From Terriglobia bacterium (GTDB taxonomy: Bacteria > Acidobacteriota > Terriglobia > Bryobacterales > Bryobacteraceae), in assembly GCA_020073445.1 (NCBI GenBank), contig JAIQFE010000022.1, positions 1-64,000 of the forward strand: a DNA stretch of 64,000 nt, read 5' to 3'. The notes below the pieces were generated by a model. The model saw only the letters and a list, made by a program, of their open reading frames with translations, was not told the origin of the DNA and ran no database searches. Within the stretch, counting starts at the first letter, position 1. The number at the start of each line of letters is the position of its first letter. Position numbers and translations under genes: made by a program. Shown piece after piece: positions 1 through 7,715 of this stretch.

Positions 1-68
1 GGAAGCGTCCACGCCAGCATCAAACCCAACACCCCGGCCGTACACGCGCCCACCCATTGCTTACGCAT
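1..68 (-). CDS. N-terminus of a secreted protein, cut by the window edge
   Basis: Only the first 22 codons are inside the window. They begin with a basic MRKQW stretch and run into a small-residue hydrophobic segment that looks like a signal peptide or first membrane helix. An AAGGAG ribosome-binding site lies about seven bases before the ATG, so the start is well supported. Nothing can be said about function because the mature protein lies outside the window. It is transcribed away from the nitroreductase gene, so the region between holds both promoters. Confidence 0.6.
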   Translation of the reverse strand, partial: MRKQWVGACTAGVLGLMLAWTL

Positions 69-329
69 TTCGATACTCCTTGAACCCGGTCCGCGACATA
101 TCGCGGACAGCCTCGTTTATGTTACTAGAGGGCCACCCGTCGCCCGCTACGTGCACAATGATCGACGACCTTTTCGATCAAAGGGTTACCGTTGCGCCGG
201 CCCGAAGATTCGACACACCATGACGCCGTTGTCGCGGGCGGCCCACGGCAGCTGCCGGATGGGTGCACTGTGGACGAACTTCCGGTTGGCCCTGATCGAG
301 ACTCACTCCTGGCTGCTTCGTGGTGTCGT

Positions 330-347
330 ATGTTGCGTGTGCAACAT
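330..347. promoter_or_regulatory. Operator 1, ATGTTG-N6-CAACAT palindrome
   Basis: Perfect inverted repeat with 6-bp arms and a 6-bp centre (CGTGTG). The size and TTG..CAA symmetry are typical of MarR-family operators. The same operon encodes a MarR protein at 1090-1530, so autoregulation is the natural reading. The site overlaps the presumed -35 region. Binding is inferred. Confidence 0.6.
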
Positions 348-360
348 TCGTATGTTGTAA
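333..360 (+). promoter_or_regulatory. Probable promoter of the nitroreductase-marR operon
   Basis: A TGTAAT box (355-360, five of six matches to TATAAT) follows a weak TTGCGT -35 (333-338) after 16 bases. The expected transcription start falls at about 367-368, exactly at the A of the ATG, so the message is probably leaderless. This agrees with the absence of a ribosome-binding site. Both operators overlap the promoter, which suits repression by steric blocking. Confidence 0.45.
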
Positions 361-369
361 TAGCAACAT
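352..369. promoter_or_regulatory. Operator 2, ATGTTG-N6-CAACAT palindrome
   Basis: Second copy of the same palindrome (centre TAATAG), beginning 22 bp, about two helical turns, after operator 1, so two dimers could bind the same face of the DNA. It covers the -10 box, and its last two bases form part of the nitroreductase ATG. Confidence 0.6.
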
Positions 370-1093
370 GAAGAAACTCAGGGACGTGGTCCTGGCATCG
401 ATCTTCCAAAGGAGAGCAGTGAAGGTCTTTGAGCCAGTCGAAATCTCCGAGGAGATACTCCAACAAATCCTCAATGCCGCCTGCCACGCTCCCTCCAGCT
501 TCAACATGCAGCCGTACAGGTTCTATTGGGTGGCAAACGCGAAAAGAAAGAGTGCGGTGGCAAAACTCTGTCTCGGACAGACGCCTGCGGAAACCGCGTC
601 GGCGCTCGTCGTGGCAGTCGCCGATATCGGATCGTTAGCCGCAACGTCCCGGAGCCAACTGGAGTGGATGCGCAGCCGGAGCGAGTTCAGTGAAGCGAAA
701 ATCCGCGACTACGAGCGCACCGCAAAGCTCGGCCGGATCCTCTTCATGCCGGGGCCTTTCGGCATCTTTGGCGTGGTCAAATGGGCGGTTTTTCGACTGC
801 TGAATTTGTGGAAGACGGTAGGGATGCCGCCAGTGTTCCGCCAGGACTTGTTCAAATGGGCCACGAAGAGTACATCGCTAGCTTGTGAGAATCTGATGAT
901 CGCCGCCGAAGCACTGGGGCTCGACACGTGCCCGATGGAAGGCTTTGATGGGCGTAGACTCTCGAGATTTCTCGAGCTGTCCGCCCGGTATCATGAAATT
1001 GTGATGGTGATTGCCATCGGGAAAAGATCGCACGCCTACGTGGAACCCCCTCAGTGGCGGAGGCCCCTCAACGCGACGGTAACGATCCTATGA
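368..1093 (+). CDS. Nitroreductase-family flavoprotein
   Basis: A 241-residue FMN-dependent oxidoreductase-like protein of the nitroreductase fold. The N-terminal RRAVKVFEPVEIS stretch and the following APSSFNMQPY segment are the usual flavin-binding signature; the C-terminal half has the LMIAAEALGLDTCPMEGFD segment normal for the family. An upstream in-frame codon at 320 would extend it through the operators, so the ATG at 368 is preferred. The stop overlaps the start of the MarR gene (ATGA), so the two are co-translated. The substrate is unknown: quinones, nitroaromatics or an electrophilic stress compound would be typical for a MarR-controlled nitroreductase. No membrane segment is seen. 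Confidence 0.85.
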   Translation: MKKLRDVVLASIFQRRAVKVFEPVEISEEILQQILNAACHAPSSFNMQPYRFYWVANAKRKSAVAKLCLGQTPAETASALVVAVADIGSLAATSRSQLEWMRSRSEFSEAKIRDYERTAKLGRILFMPGPFGIFGVVKWAVFRLLNLWKTVGMPPVFRQDLFKWATKSTSLACENLMIAAEALGLDTCPMEGFDGRRLSRFLELSARYHEIVMVIAIGKRSHAYVEPPQWRRPLNATVTIL

Positions 1094-1530
1094 ACATCGT
1101 TCCAGAGAAAGAGGTCCCCAAAGACATCCTGAAAGATTCCGTGCTTGCCCATATCGCGGCGGCGTATTTTTCGGCGGGGAAGAGGCTTGAACGAAAGACT
1201 CGGTGCTCCGCGACCCGCGGCTTCATTCTGTCAACACTCCGAGGCGGGGCCACTCTCAATCAGAATCAGATCGCTACGCTTTTAGGTCTCGACCGGACGG
1301 TTGTGCATCGGGCCATCAAGTCCCTGGCTCAGGAAGGTCTTGTGTCGGAGAGAAGAGCAAAATCGGGCCGAGCAATTCACATCCAGTTGACGCCCAAAGG
1401 AAGCACGTACAGAGACCGGGTGATCAAGGCGCGGATGGCCGCCGATGAGAGTATCCGGCATCAACTGACTTCGGATGAGAGCGCGACACTTCTTCGGCTC
1501 CTGAAATTGATTGCCGAATCGGAGTTCTAA
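1090..1530 (+). CDS. MarR-family transcriptional regulator
   Basis: 146 residues with a winged helix-turn-helix in the middle: LNQNQIATLLGLDRTVVHRA is the recognition helix region, followed by the SLAQEGLVSERR turn and a wing ending in QLTPKG, a common MarR signature. The start overlaps the nitroreductase stop by four bases (ATGA). The regulator probably represses its own operon through the twin palindromes at 330-369 and releases on ligand binding, as is common for MarR proteins next to a redox enzyme; the ligand is unknown. The protein has cysteine only at its N-terminal RKTRC, so redox sensing of the two-cysteine kind is not evident. Confidence 0.85.
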   Translation: MNIVPEKEVPKDILKDSVLAHIAAAYFSAGKRLERKTRCSATRGFILSTLRGGATLNQNQIATLLGLDRTVVHRAIKSLAQEGLVSERRAKSGRAIHIQLTPKGSTYRDRVIKARMAADESIRHQLTSDESATLLRLLKLIAESEF

Positions 1531-1613
1531 GACTGGGCTGTCTCCTCGCGTACTCGGCGGTTTGTCGCACGCCCTCGTCTGGGGCTGCCGCTTATCGTCA
1601 GAGTCTGCTGGAG

Positions 1614-2558
1614 TTACTTCATTAACTCCGCGAGTTTGTCCTTCACGGCGGCGCCCCAAATGTCATATCCCTTGGCCTGCGGGTGCAGGTTGTCCGCCCG
1701 GAACGAATCGGGGAGGAAGACCCCTTTCTCGTCCAGGAACTTAGCGCCAATATCGATATAGAAAACGTACTGCTGATCGTCCAGCCTGGAGATGATCCGG
1801 TTTACTTCAGCGATTTTGTCGCGCACCGGGTCGCCGGGGATGCTGCGAGGGAAGATGGCCAACAGGAGAATCTTGGCATTGGGAAAATCCTTCCGCATCT
1901 CCAGCACGACGGCGCCGACGCCTTCGGCGATCTCGGGCGCGGTAGATGCACCCGTGTTGTTGGTGCCGATCATCAGCATGACGGCCTTCGGCTGAAATCC
2001 CTGGCCTTCTCCGTTCTTCAGGCCCCACAGAACGCCTTGCGTAGTATCCCCGGCGACGGCGAAGTTCGCGGTTTTGATGTTGCCGAAATATTTGTCGAAC
2101 ATGGCCTTGTTCGCGTCTCCCTGCACCCACCAGTCGGTGATCGAGTCGCCGTGGAGCAACAGGTCGATATTGCCCTTGCTGGCAGTCTCCGCGAAGCCCA
2201 AATGACGGGCTCCCTGGCGTTGCGCGGTCTGCGTGAAGGTTGCCGCATTGTTCGCACGCGGGGGCTGAAGTAACATCAACGGCTCAAACTTTTCCAGCAG
2301 CGGTTTAACCTGCGACTTGTCGGAGGCGATCCACGCCTTCAGCGCATCGTTCACCCGGGTCAGTTCCTCCGGCGTGGGACGGGGGATCGCAATCTCGGGT
2401 GGAACGGGAGCCGCAGGACCGATGACAACCGGCGCAGCAGGTGCTCGCCCCGGACCTTGTGGTGGACCACCAGCATTCGCAGCGGGTGGCGCGGGTTGGG
2501 CCAGAGCGTAGCTTGCCAGGGCCAGTAAGGCAATAGAGATATGCTGAGTGCGCTTCAT
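1614..2558 (-). CDS. Secreted SGNH/GDSL hydrolase
   Basis: About 314 residues, exported by a signal peptide (MKRTQHISIALLALASYALAQ). After a Pro/Ala/Gly-rich linker the SGNH blocks are clear: GDSITDWW with the nucleophile Ser near 139, the Gly block around AGDTTQG near 170, GTNNTG with the catalytic Asn near 200, and DNLHP with the Asp/His pair near 289-292. This layout resembles PAF-acetylhydrolase-like and carbohydrate acetyl-esterase members, so a deacetylase of plant or microbial polysaccharide is plausible; the substrate is not determined. The ATG at 2558 is preferred over an upstream frame extension because AAGGAGAT precedes it. It is divergent from the cupin gene. Confidence 0.85.
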   Translation of the reverse strand: MKRTQHISIALLALASYALAQPAPPAANAGGPPQGPGRAPAAPVVIGPAAPVPPEIAIPRPTPEELTRVNDALKAWIASDKSQVKPLLEKFEPLMLLQPPRANNAATFTQTAQRQGARHLGFAETASKGNIDLLLHGDSITDWWVQGDANKAMFDKYFGNIKTANFAVAGDTTQGVLWGLKNGEGQGFQPKAVMLMIGTNNTGASTAPEIAEGVGAVVLEMRKDFPNAKILLLAIFPRSIPGDPVRDKIAEVNRIISRLDDQQYVFYIDIGAKFLDEKGVFLPDSFRADNLHPQAKGYDIWGAAVKDKLAELMK

Positions 2559-2676
2559 CCTGATCTCCTTAAAGTCGTCAAACAATTCTACGGTGGGGCT
2601 CCAGTGGTCCGCAAGCCGCAAATGCCTTCGATTCGTGATACCTTCGCGAAAGGTTTCCACTTAAGGAGGAATATCC

Positions 2677-3138
2677 ATGATCAAGTCATCCGCCTGCGTG
2701 CTCTGCGTCGCGCTGGCACTGTATATGGCCGTCACGGTCGGCACGACGGCGTTCGCCGCGGACAGTGTCGCGCCTGTGCGGCTCGATCGCAACAAGATCG
2801 CGGGCCTCGGTCTGACGGCGGTGCCGCCCGATGCCTATTCGGACATATTGGTCGGGGGCAAGCTGGACATCCACGTAGCCCCGCTGTTCACAGGCAAGGA
2901 ACTGCGCGCTTCGATCTTCGAATCGACTCCGGTCAAGACCGATCACCGTACGCGGCCGAATGACACTGACGAGTTCGTCCTGGTGTTGAGCGGCAAACTG
3001 ATTCTCACTGAGCCCAACGGCACGGCGCACGAGTTCGTTCCGGGCGATTCACTGGTGCTGCCGGTCGGCTACACCGGCACCTGGGAGATGCAGGGGAATT
3101 ACCGGGAGCTTGCCGTGACGATGAAAAAGGGCAAGTAG
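2677..3138 (+). CDS. Secreted cupin-domain protein
   Basis: 153 residues: a signal peptide ending near TTAFAA, then a single cupin barrel. The stretch around DHRTRPNDTDEFVLVLSGKL is the first cupin motif and EFVPGDSLVLPVGYTGTWEM the second. It resembles the DUF861/cupin_3-type sensor or binding barrels more than dioxygenases. A strong AAGGAGG site precedes the ATG. Ligand and partner are unknown. The gene is divergent from the SGNH hydrolase and convergent with the MBL-fold gene. Confidence 0.75.
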   Translation: MIKSSACVLCVALALYMAVTVGTTAFAADSVAPVRLDRNKIAGLGLTAVPPDAYSDILVGGKLDIHVAPLFTGKELRASIFESTPVKTDHRTRPNDTDEFVLVLSGKLILTEPNGTAHEFVPGDSLVLPVGYTGTWEMQGNYRELAVTMKKGK

Positions 3139-3240
3139 CCCGAAACCATTACCAGAGCGGCTATGTCACGGTTCCCTTCTTGACGGCGCTTGCAGACAGA
3201 GCCCGGCGCTGACGATCGCCAAAAAGTAATGGAAGTGTAG

Positions 3241-3267
3241 CCGACCAACCGGAAGCTTTTGGTTCGG
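3241..3267. terminator. Possible bidirectional terminator hairpin
   Basis: Between the convergent cupin and MBL-fold genes, an imperfect eight-pair stem (CCGACCAA with TTGGTTCGG, one bulge) closes a ten-base loop. There is no clear U-run, so intrinsic termination is uncertain. Confidence 0.3.
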
Positions 3268-3283
3268 AGAGCCGGCTATGCGG

Positions 3284-4039
3284 TCAGGACGCACGGTTGT
3301 TGGGACGGTTGGCGCTCCCGTTCTCGATCGCGGTCGCCAACGCGCGGAGAAGTGCGGCGCCGTCGCCTCGATAAGCGCTTCCGTGTTGACAGGCGAGCGT
3401 AGCCGGGCTGAGGCTCGCCAAGCGCTCTAAGATCGCCGAGGTACTGGTGGCGTGCGCGTAATAGTCCATCATCCCGCGCATTCCTTCGCTGGCCGTGAGT
3501 ATTTCCGTTTCAGTCACGGGCGGCATATTCGCTCCGGCCTGCGTGAACAGGTCCCCACACAACAGGGTCTGCGTGGACAGATCGAACAGGACTCCACAAT
3601 CCCAACCGTGTGGCACGTGCGGTGTGTAGAGCCACTTCATTCGGCGGCTGCCGATGGAAAACTCCTCGCCATCCCCGAGCCCCCTGGCGGGCCGGGAGGA
3701 AAAGTCATTGAGGGATGTCAGCGCGCCGATTTCGGTGCCAAACGGCGTCGCTTCCGGTGCGGCTTCCAGAAGATTGTTCAGCGCGCCAAATTCGTCGCCT
3801 TCAAAGTGCGATCCACCGATCCAGCGCAGCTTCTCGGCCGGCATCACTTTCCTTATGGCTTCCAGGGTGATCGGAAACATCTTGCGGTACCCGGTGTGGA
3901 ACAGCAGGGGTTCGTCGTCCGCGATCAGGTACGAATTGAAGGTGAAGCCCCCGGGAATCACATCCAGGGGCGTGCAGATTCGATAGATGCCCGCGGCGAC
4001 TTCGTCAACGCGCGTGCCGGTTTCTTGATTGGTGATCAT
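3284..4039 (-). CDS. MBL-fold metalloprotein of the diiron-flavoprotein (ODP) type
   Basis: 251 residues, cytosolic. It has the beta-lactamase-fold core but with the HxExD arrangement (GGSHFEGDEFGALN) used by the oxygen-binding diiron domain of flavodiiron proteins instead of HxHxDH. The later ligands are also visible: TPHVPHGWD, CGDLFTQ and CQHGSAYRG near the C-terminus. There is no flavodoxin domain, so it is a stand-alone ODP-like protein. O2, NO or redox chemistry is plausible but not shown. A GGGAGAA site lies nine bases before the ATG. The DinB gene starts upstream on the same strand about 30 bases away, so the two may be co-transcribed. Confidence 0.75.
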   Translation of the reverse strand: MITNQETGTRVDEVAAGIYRICTPLDVIPGGFTFNSYLIADDEPLLFHTGYRKMFPITLEAIRKVMPAEKLRWIGGSHFEGDEFGALNNLLEAAPEATPFGTEIGALTSLNDFSSRPARGLGDGEEFSIGSRRMKWLYTPHVPHGWDCGVLFDLSTQTLLCGDLFTQAGANMPPVTETEILTASEGMRGMMDYYAHATSTSAILERLASLSPATLACQHGSAYRGDGAALLRALATAIENGSANRPNNRAS

Positions 4040-4067
4040 TTGCGTTCTCCCTGTCCGGTAAATGTGT

Positions 4068-4565
4068 CTACTGAGTGTCGGCGGAAGGGCCGTAGATCCC
4101 TGGGACCTGACCGCCCATCGGGCGCAGGTAGGTGCTGAGCTGGCCGCGGTGGTGGACCGAATGCTTCGTTGTCATTGCCAGAAAGTTGACTCCGGGTGCT
4201 TGGATCATACCGAACATATCGATCACGGCGGTTAGTTTTTCGGCAGGCAGGGCGCGCACGCGATTCAAGGCGGCGGGAACCTTTTCTTTGTATCGGGCGA
4301 CGGCGTCTGCCGGGCTCATGATGCCGCAGGTATCGGAATCGTCCGGCGGAGGCGTGAATTCGCCGTTGGCGATGGAGTTCAGCAGCCACTCGTCTTCCAG
4401 GGCGATATGCCGGACGAGTCCCAGGGCGGTCTTGGATTTCGGGTCCGGCCGGTAGTCCAGGTGGCCGTCGGGAACCGCTCCGAGAATACGCATGGTGGCC
4501 TGCATTTCGTTTTCGAAATCGGCGATGAGAAAATCGGCTACAGTTTTGGCTTCGGTGGAATTCAT
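4068..4565 (-). CDS. DinB-family four-helix-bundle protein
   Basis: 165 residues with the metal-binding histidine pattern of the DinB/YfiT superfamily: HIALEDEWLL in the second helix and HSVHHRGQLSTYLRPMG near the C-terminus. Members include thiol-dependent S-transferases, but most are uncharacterised. The ATG at 4565 is preferred over a longer frame because AAAGGAG precedes it. It is divergent from the ECF sigma gene and shares a promoter region holding a 10-bp inverted repeat. Confidence 0.8.
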   Translation of the reverse strand: MNSTEAKTVADFLIADFENEMQATMRILGAVPDGHLDYRPDPKSKTALGLVRHIALEDEWLLNSIANGEFTPPPDDSDTCGIMSPADAVARYKEKVPAALNRVRALPAEKLTAVIDMFGMIQAPGVNFLAMTTKHSVHHRGQLSTYLRPMGGQVPGIYGPSADTQ

Positions 4566-4621
4566 GAAAGTGCTCCTTTTTTGTGTCCTTCGAGAGACCG
4601 TGGTCCGCCTTCGATACCTGG

Positions 4622-4652
4622 ATGTGTAACGACCAGCCTCCCCGTTACACAT
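4622..4652. promoter_or_regulatory. Perfect 10-bp inverted repeat at a divergent promoter
   Basis: ATGTGTAACG (4622-4631) and CGTTACACAT (4643-4652) are exact reverse complements separated by 11 bases. The right arm abuts a TAAAAT box (4652-4657) that would start transcription at about 4664, next to the ATG at 4666. The repeat lies between the divergent dinB-like and ECF sigma genes, so it could be an operator or a pair of divergent ECF promoter elements (TGTAAC is like some ECF -35 boxes). Confidence 0.45.
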
Positions 4653-4665
4653 AAAATGTGTGGTG

Positions 4666-5211
4666 ATGGATCTTGAACTAGAGGATGCGGATTTAGTTCG
4701 CCAAATCAGCTCGGGAAGCGATCGCGAAGCGGAAGCCGAGCTGTTCCGCCGCATGGCGCCGCGCATCCGGCTTTACGGATTGCGTCACCTGAGAGACCAA
4801 CACGCCGCGGAAGATCTGGTGCAGCAGGTCCTGATCACAACTCTGGAAGCGCTGCGGGCAGGCCGCCTGCGGGAACCGGAGAAGCTCGCCTCTTTCGTGC
4901 TGGGAACGTGCCGGATGTCTGTGCTGGACCTGCGCCGCGGCGCTCAGAGAAAGGAACGCCTGCTCGAAAAGTTTGGGGCAGATCTACTCCGGCCGGTCCA
5001 GCCGTCTAGGCCCCACCTCGACCATGAACAGCTTACGCGCTGTGTGCAGAATCTGAAAGAACGCGAACGCGCGGTCGTCGTCATGACGTTCTATGACGAG
5101 CAGACCGGCGCAGATGTCGCCAGGTTCCTGGGTCTTTCCGACGCCAATGTCCGGGTGATCCGCCATCGGGCGATCCACCAGTTGCGCGATTGCATGGGGG
5201 TTATTGCATGA
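4666..5211 (+). CDS. ECF-family RNA polymerase sigma factor
   Basis: About 181 residues. Region 2 covers the first 90 residues (AAEDLVQQVLITTLEAL is the typical region 2.2-2.3 stretch) and region 4 the last 55 (LKERERAVVVMTFYDEQTG with the helix-turn-helix LGLSDANVRVIRHRAIHQL). Two GTG codons lie just upstream (4660, 4663), but the TAAAAT box at 4652-4657 places transcription start close to the ATG, favouring a leaderless ATG at 4666. The stop overlaps the start of the anti-sigma gene (ATGA), the usual sigma/anti-sigma arrangement. Confidence 0.88.
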   Translation: MDLELEDADLVRQISSGSDREAEAELFRRMAPRIRLYGLRHLRDQHAAEDLVQQVLITTLEALRAGRLREPEKLASFVLGTCRMSVLDLRRGAQRKERLLEKFGADLLRPVQPSRPHLDHEQLTRCVQNLKERERAVVVMTFYDEQTGADVARFLGLSDANVRVIRHRAIHQLRDCMGVIA

Positions 5212-5789
5212 ACTGCTCCCATCCCATCGACGCGGCCGTCCTCGCGGACTATTGGCTCGGTGCTCTGACAAAACCGGAAGAAGAGGATGCGGAGGAGCAT
5301 CTCTTCACGTGCGACCAATGTGGAGCACGGCTGCGCGAAGTGATCGCGCTTGCCGAGGGAGTCCGCCAGATCGCGCGCGAGGGGTCACTGCGGATGGTTG
5401 TTAGCGACTCATTTCTAAAACGAGCCGCCGAGGAAGGCCTGCGAATTCGCGAATATGCCCCTCCTGCCGGAGGCGGCGTTCAATGTACGGTAACCGCTGA
5501 AGACGACATTCTCATCGGGCGCCTGGCCGCAAATTTAAGCGGGGCAAAACGAGTCGATCTCTGCATCTGCGATGAGCGTGGCGTGGAACAGCTTCGGTTG
5601 CCGGACATCCCCATTGGTTCCGGGGCCAGCAGCGTGGTCGTCCAGGAGTCCATAACATTCGCCAAAACCGCGCCATCGAACAAGATGATTATGCGCCTGG
5701 TCACCTTCGATGAGGCAGGCAGTGAACGTCTGCTCGGCGAATATACCTTCAACCACACCCGCTCCTTGCCCGGACCAGGTGCTTGGTAG
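5208..5789 (+). CDS. Zinc-finger anti-sigma factor
   Basis: 193 residues translated from the ATGA overlap with the sigma gene. The N-terminal 40 residues carry a ZAS-type motif (EEHLFTCDQCG, H-x3-C-x2-C). No membrane helix is obvious, so it appears to be a soluble anti-sigma factor. The C-terminal 110 residues (from about GGGVQCTVTAED) are beta-rich and may be a sensor or partner domain; I do not recognise it. The trigger could be redox, through the zinc site, but this is inferred. Confidence 0.75.
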   Translation: MNCSHPIDAAVLADYWLGALTKPEEEDAEEHLFTCDQCGARLREVIALAEGVRQIAREGSLRMVVSDSFLKRAAEEGLRIREYAPPAGGGVQCTVTAEDDILIGRLAANLSGAKRVDLCICDERGVEQLRLPDIPIGSGASSVVVQESITFAKTAPSNKMIMRLVTFDEAGSERLLGEYTFNHTRSLPGPGAW

Positions 5790-5803
5790 GCTCCGGCAGG
5801 ACG

Positions 5804-7630
5804 CTATTTGGTGCTGCCTTTCGGCGCCGCTTTCGTCGCGGCTTTGCCCTTTGCAGCCGCCGGGGCCGGCAAGAGCGGAGTCTGCTTGGCGGTCTCCTCC
5901 GGCAACGCGAATACCTGGATGGTATTGACGCGACGGGTGGACTTCACCTGCTTGTTGTAAGCCGCTACGCTGGCGGTCAGAAGTCCATCGCCCGTGTAGA
6001 TGGCGACGTACTGGCGGCCGTTGACGGCGTACGTGACTGTCGAGTTTGCCGCCGGGCCGGGCAGCATCGTCTCCCACAGCACCTTGCCACTTTCCTGATC
6101 GAGGGCGCGGAAGTTGTGGCCCAGGTCGCCGACGAAGAGCAGGTTGCCTGCGGTGAGCAGGATGGCGCTGTTGATGGGGTTGGGTCCCTTAAAGATGTGC
6201 TCGACCTTGCCGGTGGCGGCGTTGATCTTCGAGACCCCCGAGAATTCATCGAGCTTGGAGGGGTCGCGCACGACGCCGTTGTGGCTGGAGCGCTTGCCCG
6301 GGTCATTGGTCTTCTCTTCGTTGCAGGTGTCCACAAAGGGGACGTACAGCGAGTTGGTGAGAGGACTGTACCCCTGCGCCCAGTAGCTGCGCGTGTTGAA
6401 GAAGCACACCGTGTTGGTCATGTTGGGACGCGGGAGCATGGTGCTCTCGTTCAGGTAGGTGATGCCATTCTCGTCGATGTTCTTAAGGAAGAAGTTGGGC
6501 ACGTCGTAAGGCCAGGGATTGGCCCACAGGAATTCGCCGGTGCGGCGGTCGAGGGCGAAGGCGCCGCCGGATTCGCCGGTGACCAGGACGATATCGCGGC
6601 GCTCGCCTGCCTTGATCTTCGCGTTGAACCACTTAGCCGTCTCCTTGGTGGGATTGAGCGTGGTGGTGACCAGGACGCGATCATTGGTCCAGTCTTCGTC
6701 CCAATCGTCGCCGGGCAGGTGTTGGTAATACCAGTTGAGCTTACCGGTGTTGGCGTCGATCGAGAGAGTGGAGTTGCTGAAGAGGTCGGCGGGGGCGTGC
6801 GTGGGGATAGCATTGAAGTTGCCGTCGTGGCGCTCCAGGCGCGAGTTCGGCGTGGGATTGGCAACGCCCCAGATGATGGAGTTGGTGGCGGGATCGTAAG
6901 TGCCGCCGAGACCCCAAGTGGAAGCGGTGCGCTTTTCGTCGGGAACCCCGCCCCAGGAGTCGCCGCCGGGTTCGCCGGTGCGGGCCGCGGTGTAGAACTT
7001 CCACACGAGCTTGCCGGTCTTGGCGTCGTGCGCGGAGATGTAGCAATCGCTGTTCTTGGTGCAGGTCCCGCCGGAGATGACCTTGTCGCCCGCGAGGATC
7101 GCGCCTTCAGAGTTGCCGCGCCCGTCGTTCTTGGCTTCCCAGCGCACCTCTCCGGTGCGGGCGTCCAGAGCGACCAGGGTGCTATCGGGCGAACTCCAAT
7201 AGACCATGTCGAAGCCGATGGCGATGGTCTTGGCTTTGGCGCCGGTCTTGAGGTTCGGCGCCAGGTCGCGCTTGTATTCCCAGATGACCTGACCGTTGGC
7301 GGCATCGAGTGCCTGGACGATGGCTCCGGGCGCCTGGACGTACATGACGCCATCGTGGATCAGCGGGATGCCTTCCTGCGTGCCCGCACCTTGGGTGACG
7401 CTCCAGGCGAGCGTGAGCTGTCCAACGTTGGATTTATTGATCTGCTGGAGGGGCGAGAAGCGCTGCGCCTCGTAGGTGCGGTTATACATCAGCCAGTCGT
7501 TGGGGCTGGGATTCTTGAGGTTGTCCTCAGTGAGGGGCACCAAGTTGCGGCCGGGTTGTTGCGCAATGACGTGAACGGCCAGGAACACACCCAGCGCGGC
7601 GATGGCGGAGATAATAATGTTGCGTTTCAT
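5804..7630 (-). CDS. PQQ-dependent dehydrogenase (quinoprotein), first of three
   Basis: 608 residues with an N-terminal signal peptide (MKRNIIISAIAALGVFLAVHVIAQ). The eight-bladed propeller is seen in repeated blade motifs such as ALDARTGEVRWEAK, SAHDAKTGKLVWKFYT and ALDQESGKVLWETMLPG. It belongs to the methanol/ethanol dehydrogenase superfamily and probably oxidises an alcohol, aldehyde or sugar in the periplasm. No CxxCH motif is present, so electrons must pass to a separate cytochrome. It lacks the vicinal CC pair found in the other two PQQ enzymes here. The C-terminus is an Ala/Lys tail (about 30 residues). The ATG at 7630 follows the TATAAT box by nine bases. Confidence 0.85.
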   Translation of the reverse strand: MKRNIIISAIAALGVFLAVHVIAQQPGRNLVPLTEDNLKNPSPNDWLMYNRTYEAQRFSPLQQINKSNVGQLTLAWSVTQGAGTQEGIPLIHDGVMYVQAPGAIVQALDAANGQVIWEYKRDLAPNLKTGAKAKTIAIGFDMVYWSSPDSTLVALDARTGEVRWEAKNDGRGNSEGAILAGDKVISGGTCTKNSDCYISAHDAKTGKLVWKFYTAARTGEPGGDSWGGVPDEKRTASTWGLGGTYDPATNSIIWGVANPTPNSRLERHDGNFNAIPTHAPADLFSNSTLSIDANTGKLNWYYQHLPGDDWDEDWTNDRVLVTTTLNPTKETAKWFNAKIKAGERRDIVLVTGESGGAFALDRRTGEFLWANPWPYDVPNFFLKNIDENGITYLNESTMLPRPNMTNTVCFFNTRSYWAQGYSPLTNSLYVPFVDTCNEEKTNDPGKRSSHNGVVRDPSKLDEFSGVSKINAATGKVEHIFKGPNPINSAILLTAGNLLFVGDLGHNFRALDQESGKVLWETMLPGPAANSTVTYAVNGRQYVAIYTGDGLLTASVAAYNKQVKSTRRVNTIQVFALPEETAKQTPLLPAPAAAKGKAATKAAPKGSTK

Positions 7631-7639
7631 GCCTCGTCG

Positions 7640-7645
7640 ATTATA
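7640..7645 (-). promoter_or_regulatory. TATAAT -10 box just ahead of the PQQ dehydrogenase
   Basis: On the minus strand, an exact TATAAT lies nine bases before the ATG at 7630, predicting a leader of only three or four bases. No good -35 is visible at the right distance. The GACGAGGC between box and ATG could also act as a weak ribosome-binding site if transcription starts earlier. Confidence 0.35.
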
Positions 7646-7715
7646 CCGAGATAGAACCACGCTCCGTTGAGCACTTTGATCCGAGCGAGGCGGCCGCCGG
7701 TGCTACGATTTCAGC

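Larger units (their letters stand above)
69..367. other. Divergent intergenic region
   Basis: About 300 bases between the cut-off leftward gene and the nitroreductase gene. The right end (330-369) holds two palindromic operators and a promoter, described separately. In the rest (69-329) I see no convincing gene, RNA or repeat; the small open frames there lack ribosome-binding sites and recognisable protein character. Confidence 0.5.

Noticed and set aside
125-507. Overlapping leftward open frames near the left end
   Set aside because: They cover the operators and the start of the nitroreductase gene, lack ribosome-binding sites and have no recognisable protein character.
5783-7654. Long 623-codon rightward frame over the first PQQ dehydrogenase
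   Set aside because: Exact antisense shadow of a well-supported quinoprotein; Val/Gly/Ala-rich composition is an effect of high GC codon positions.
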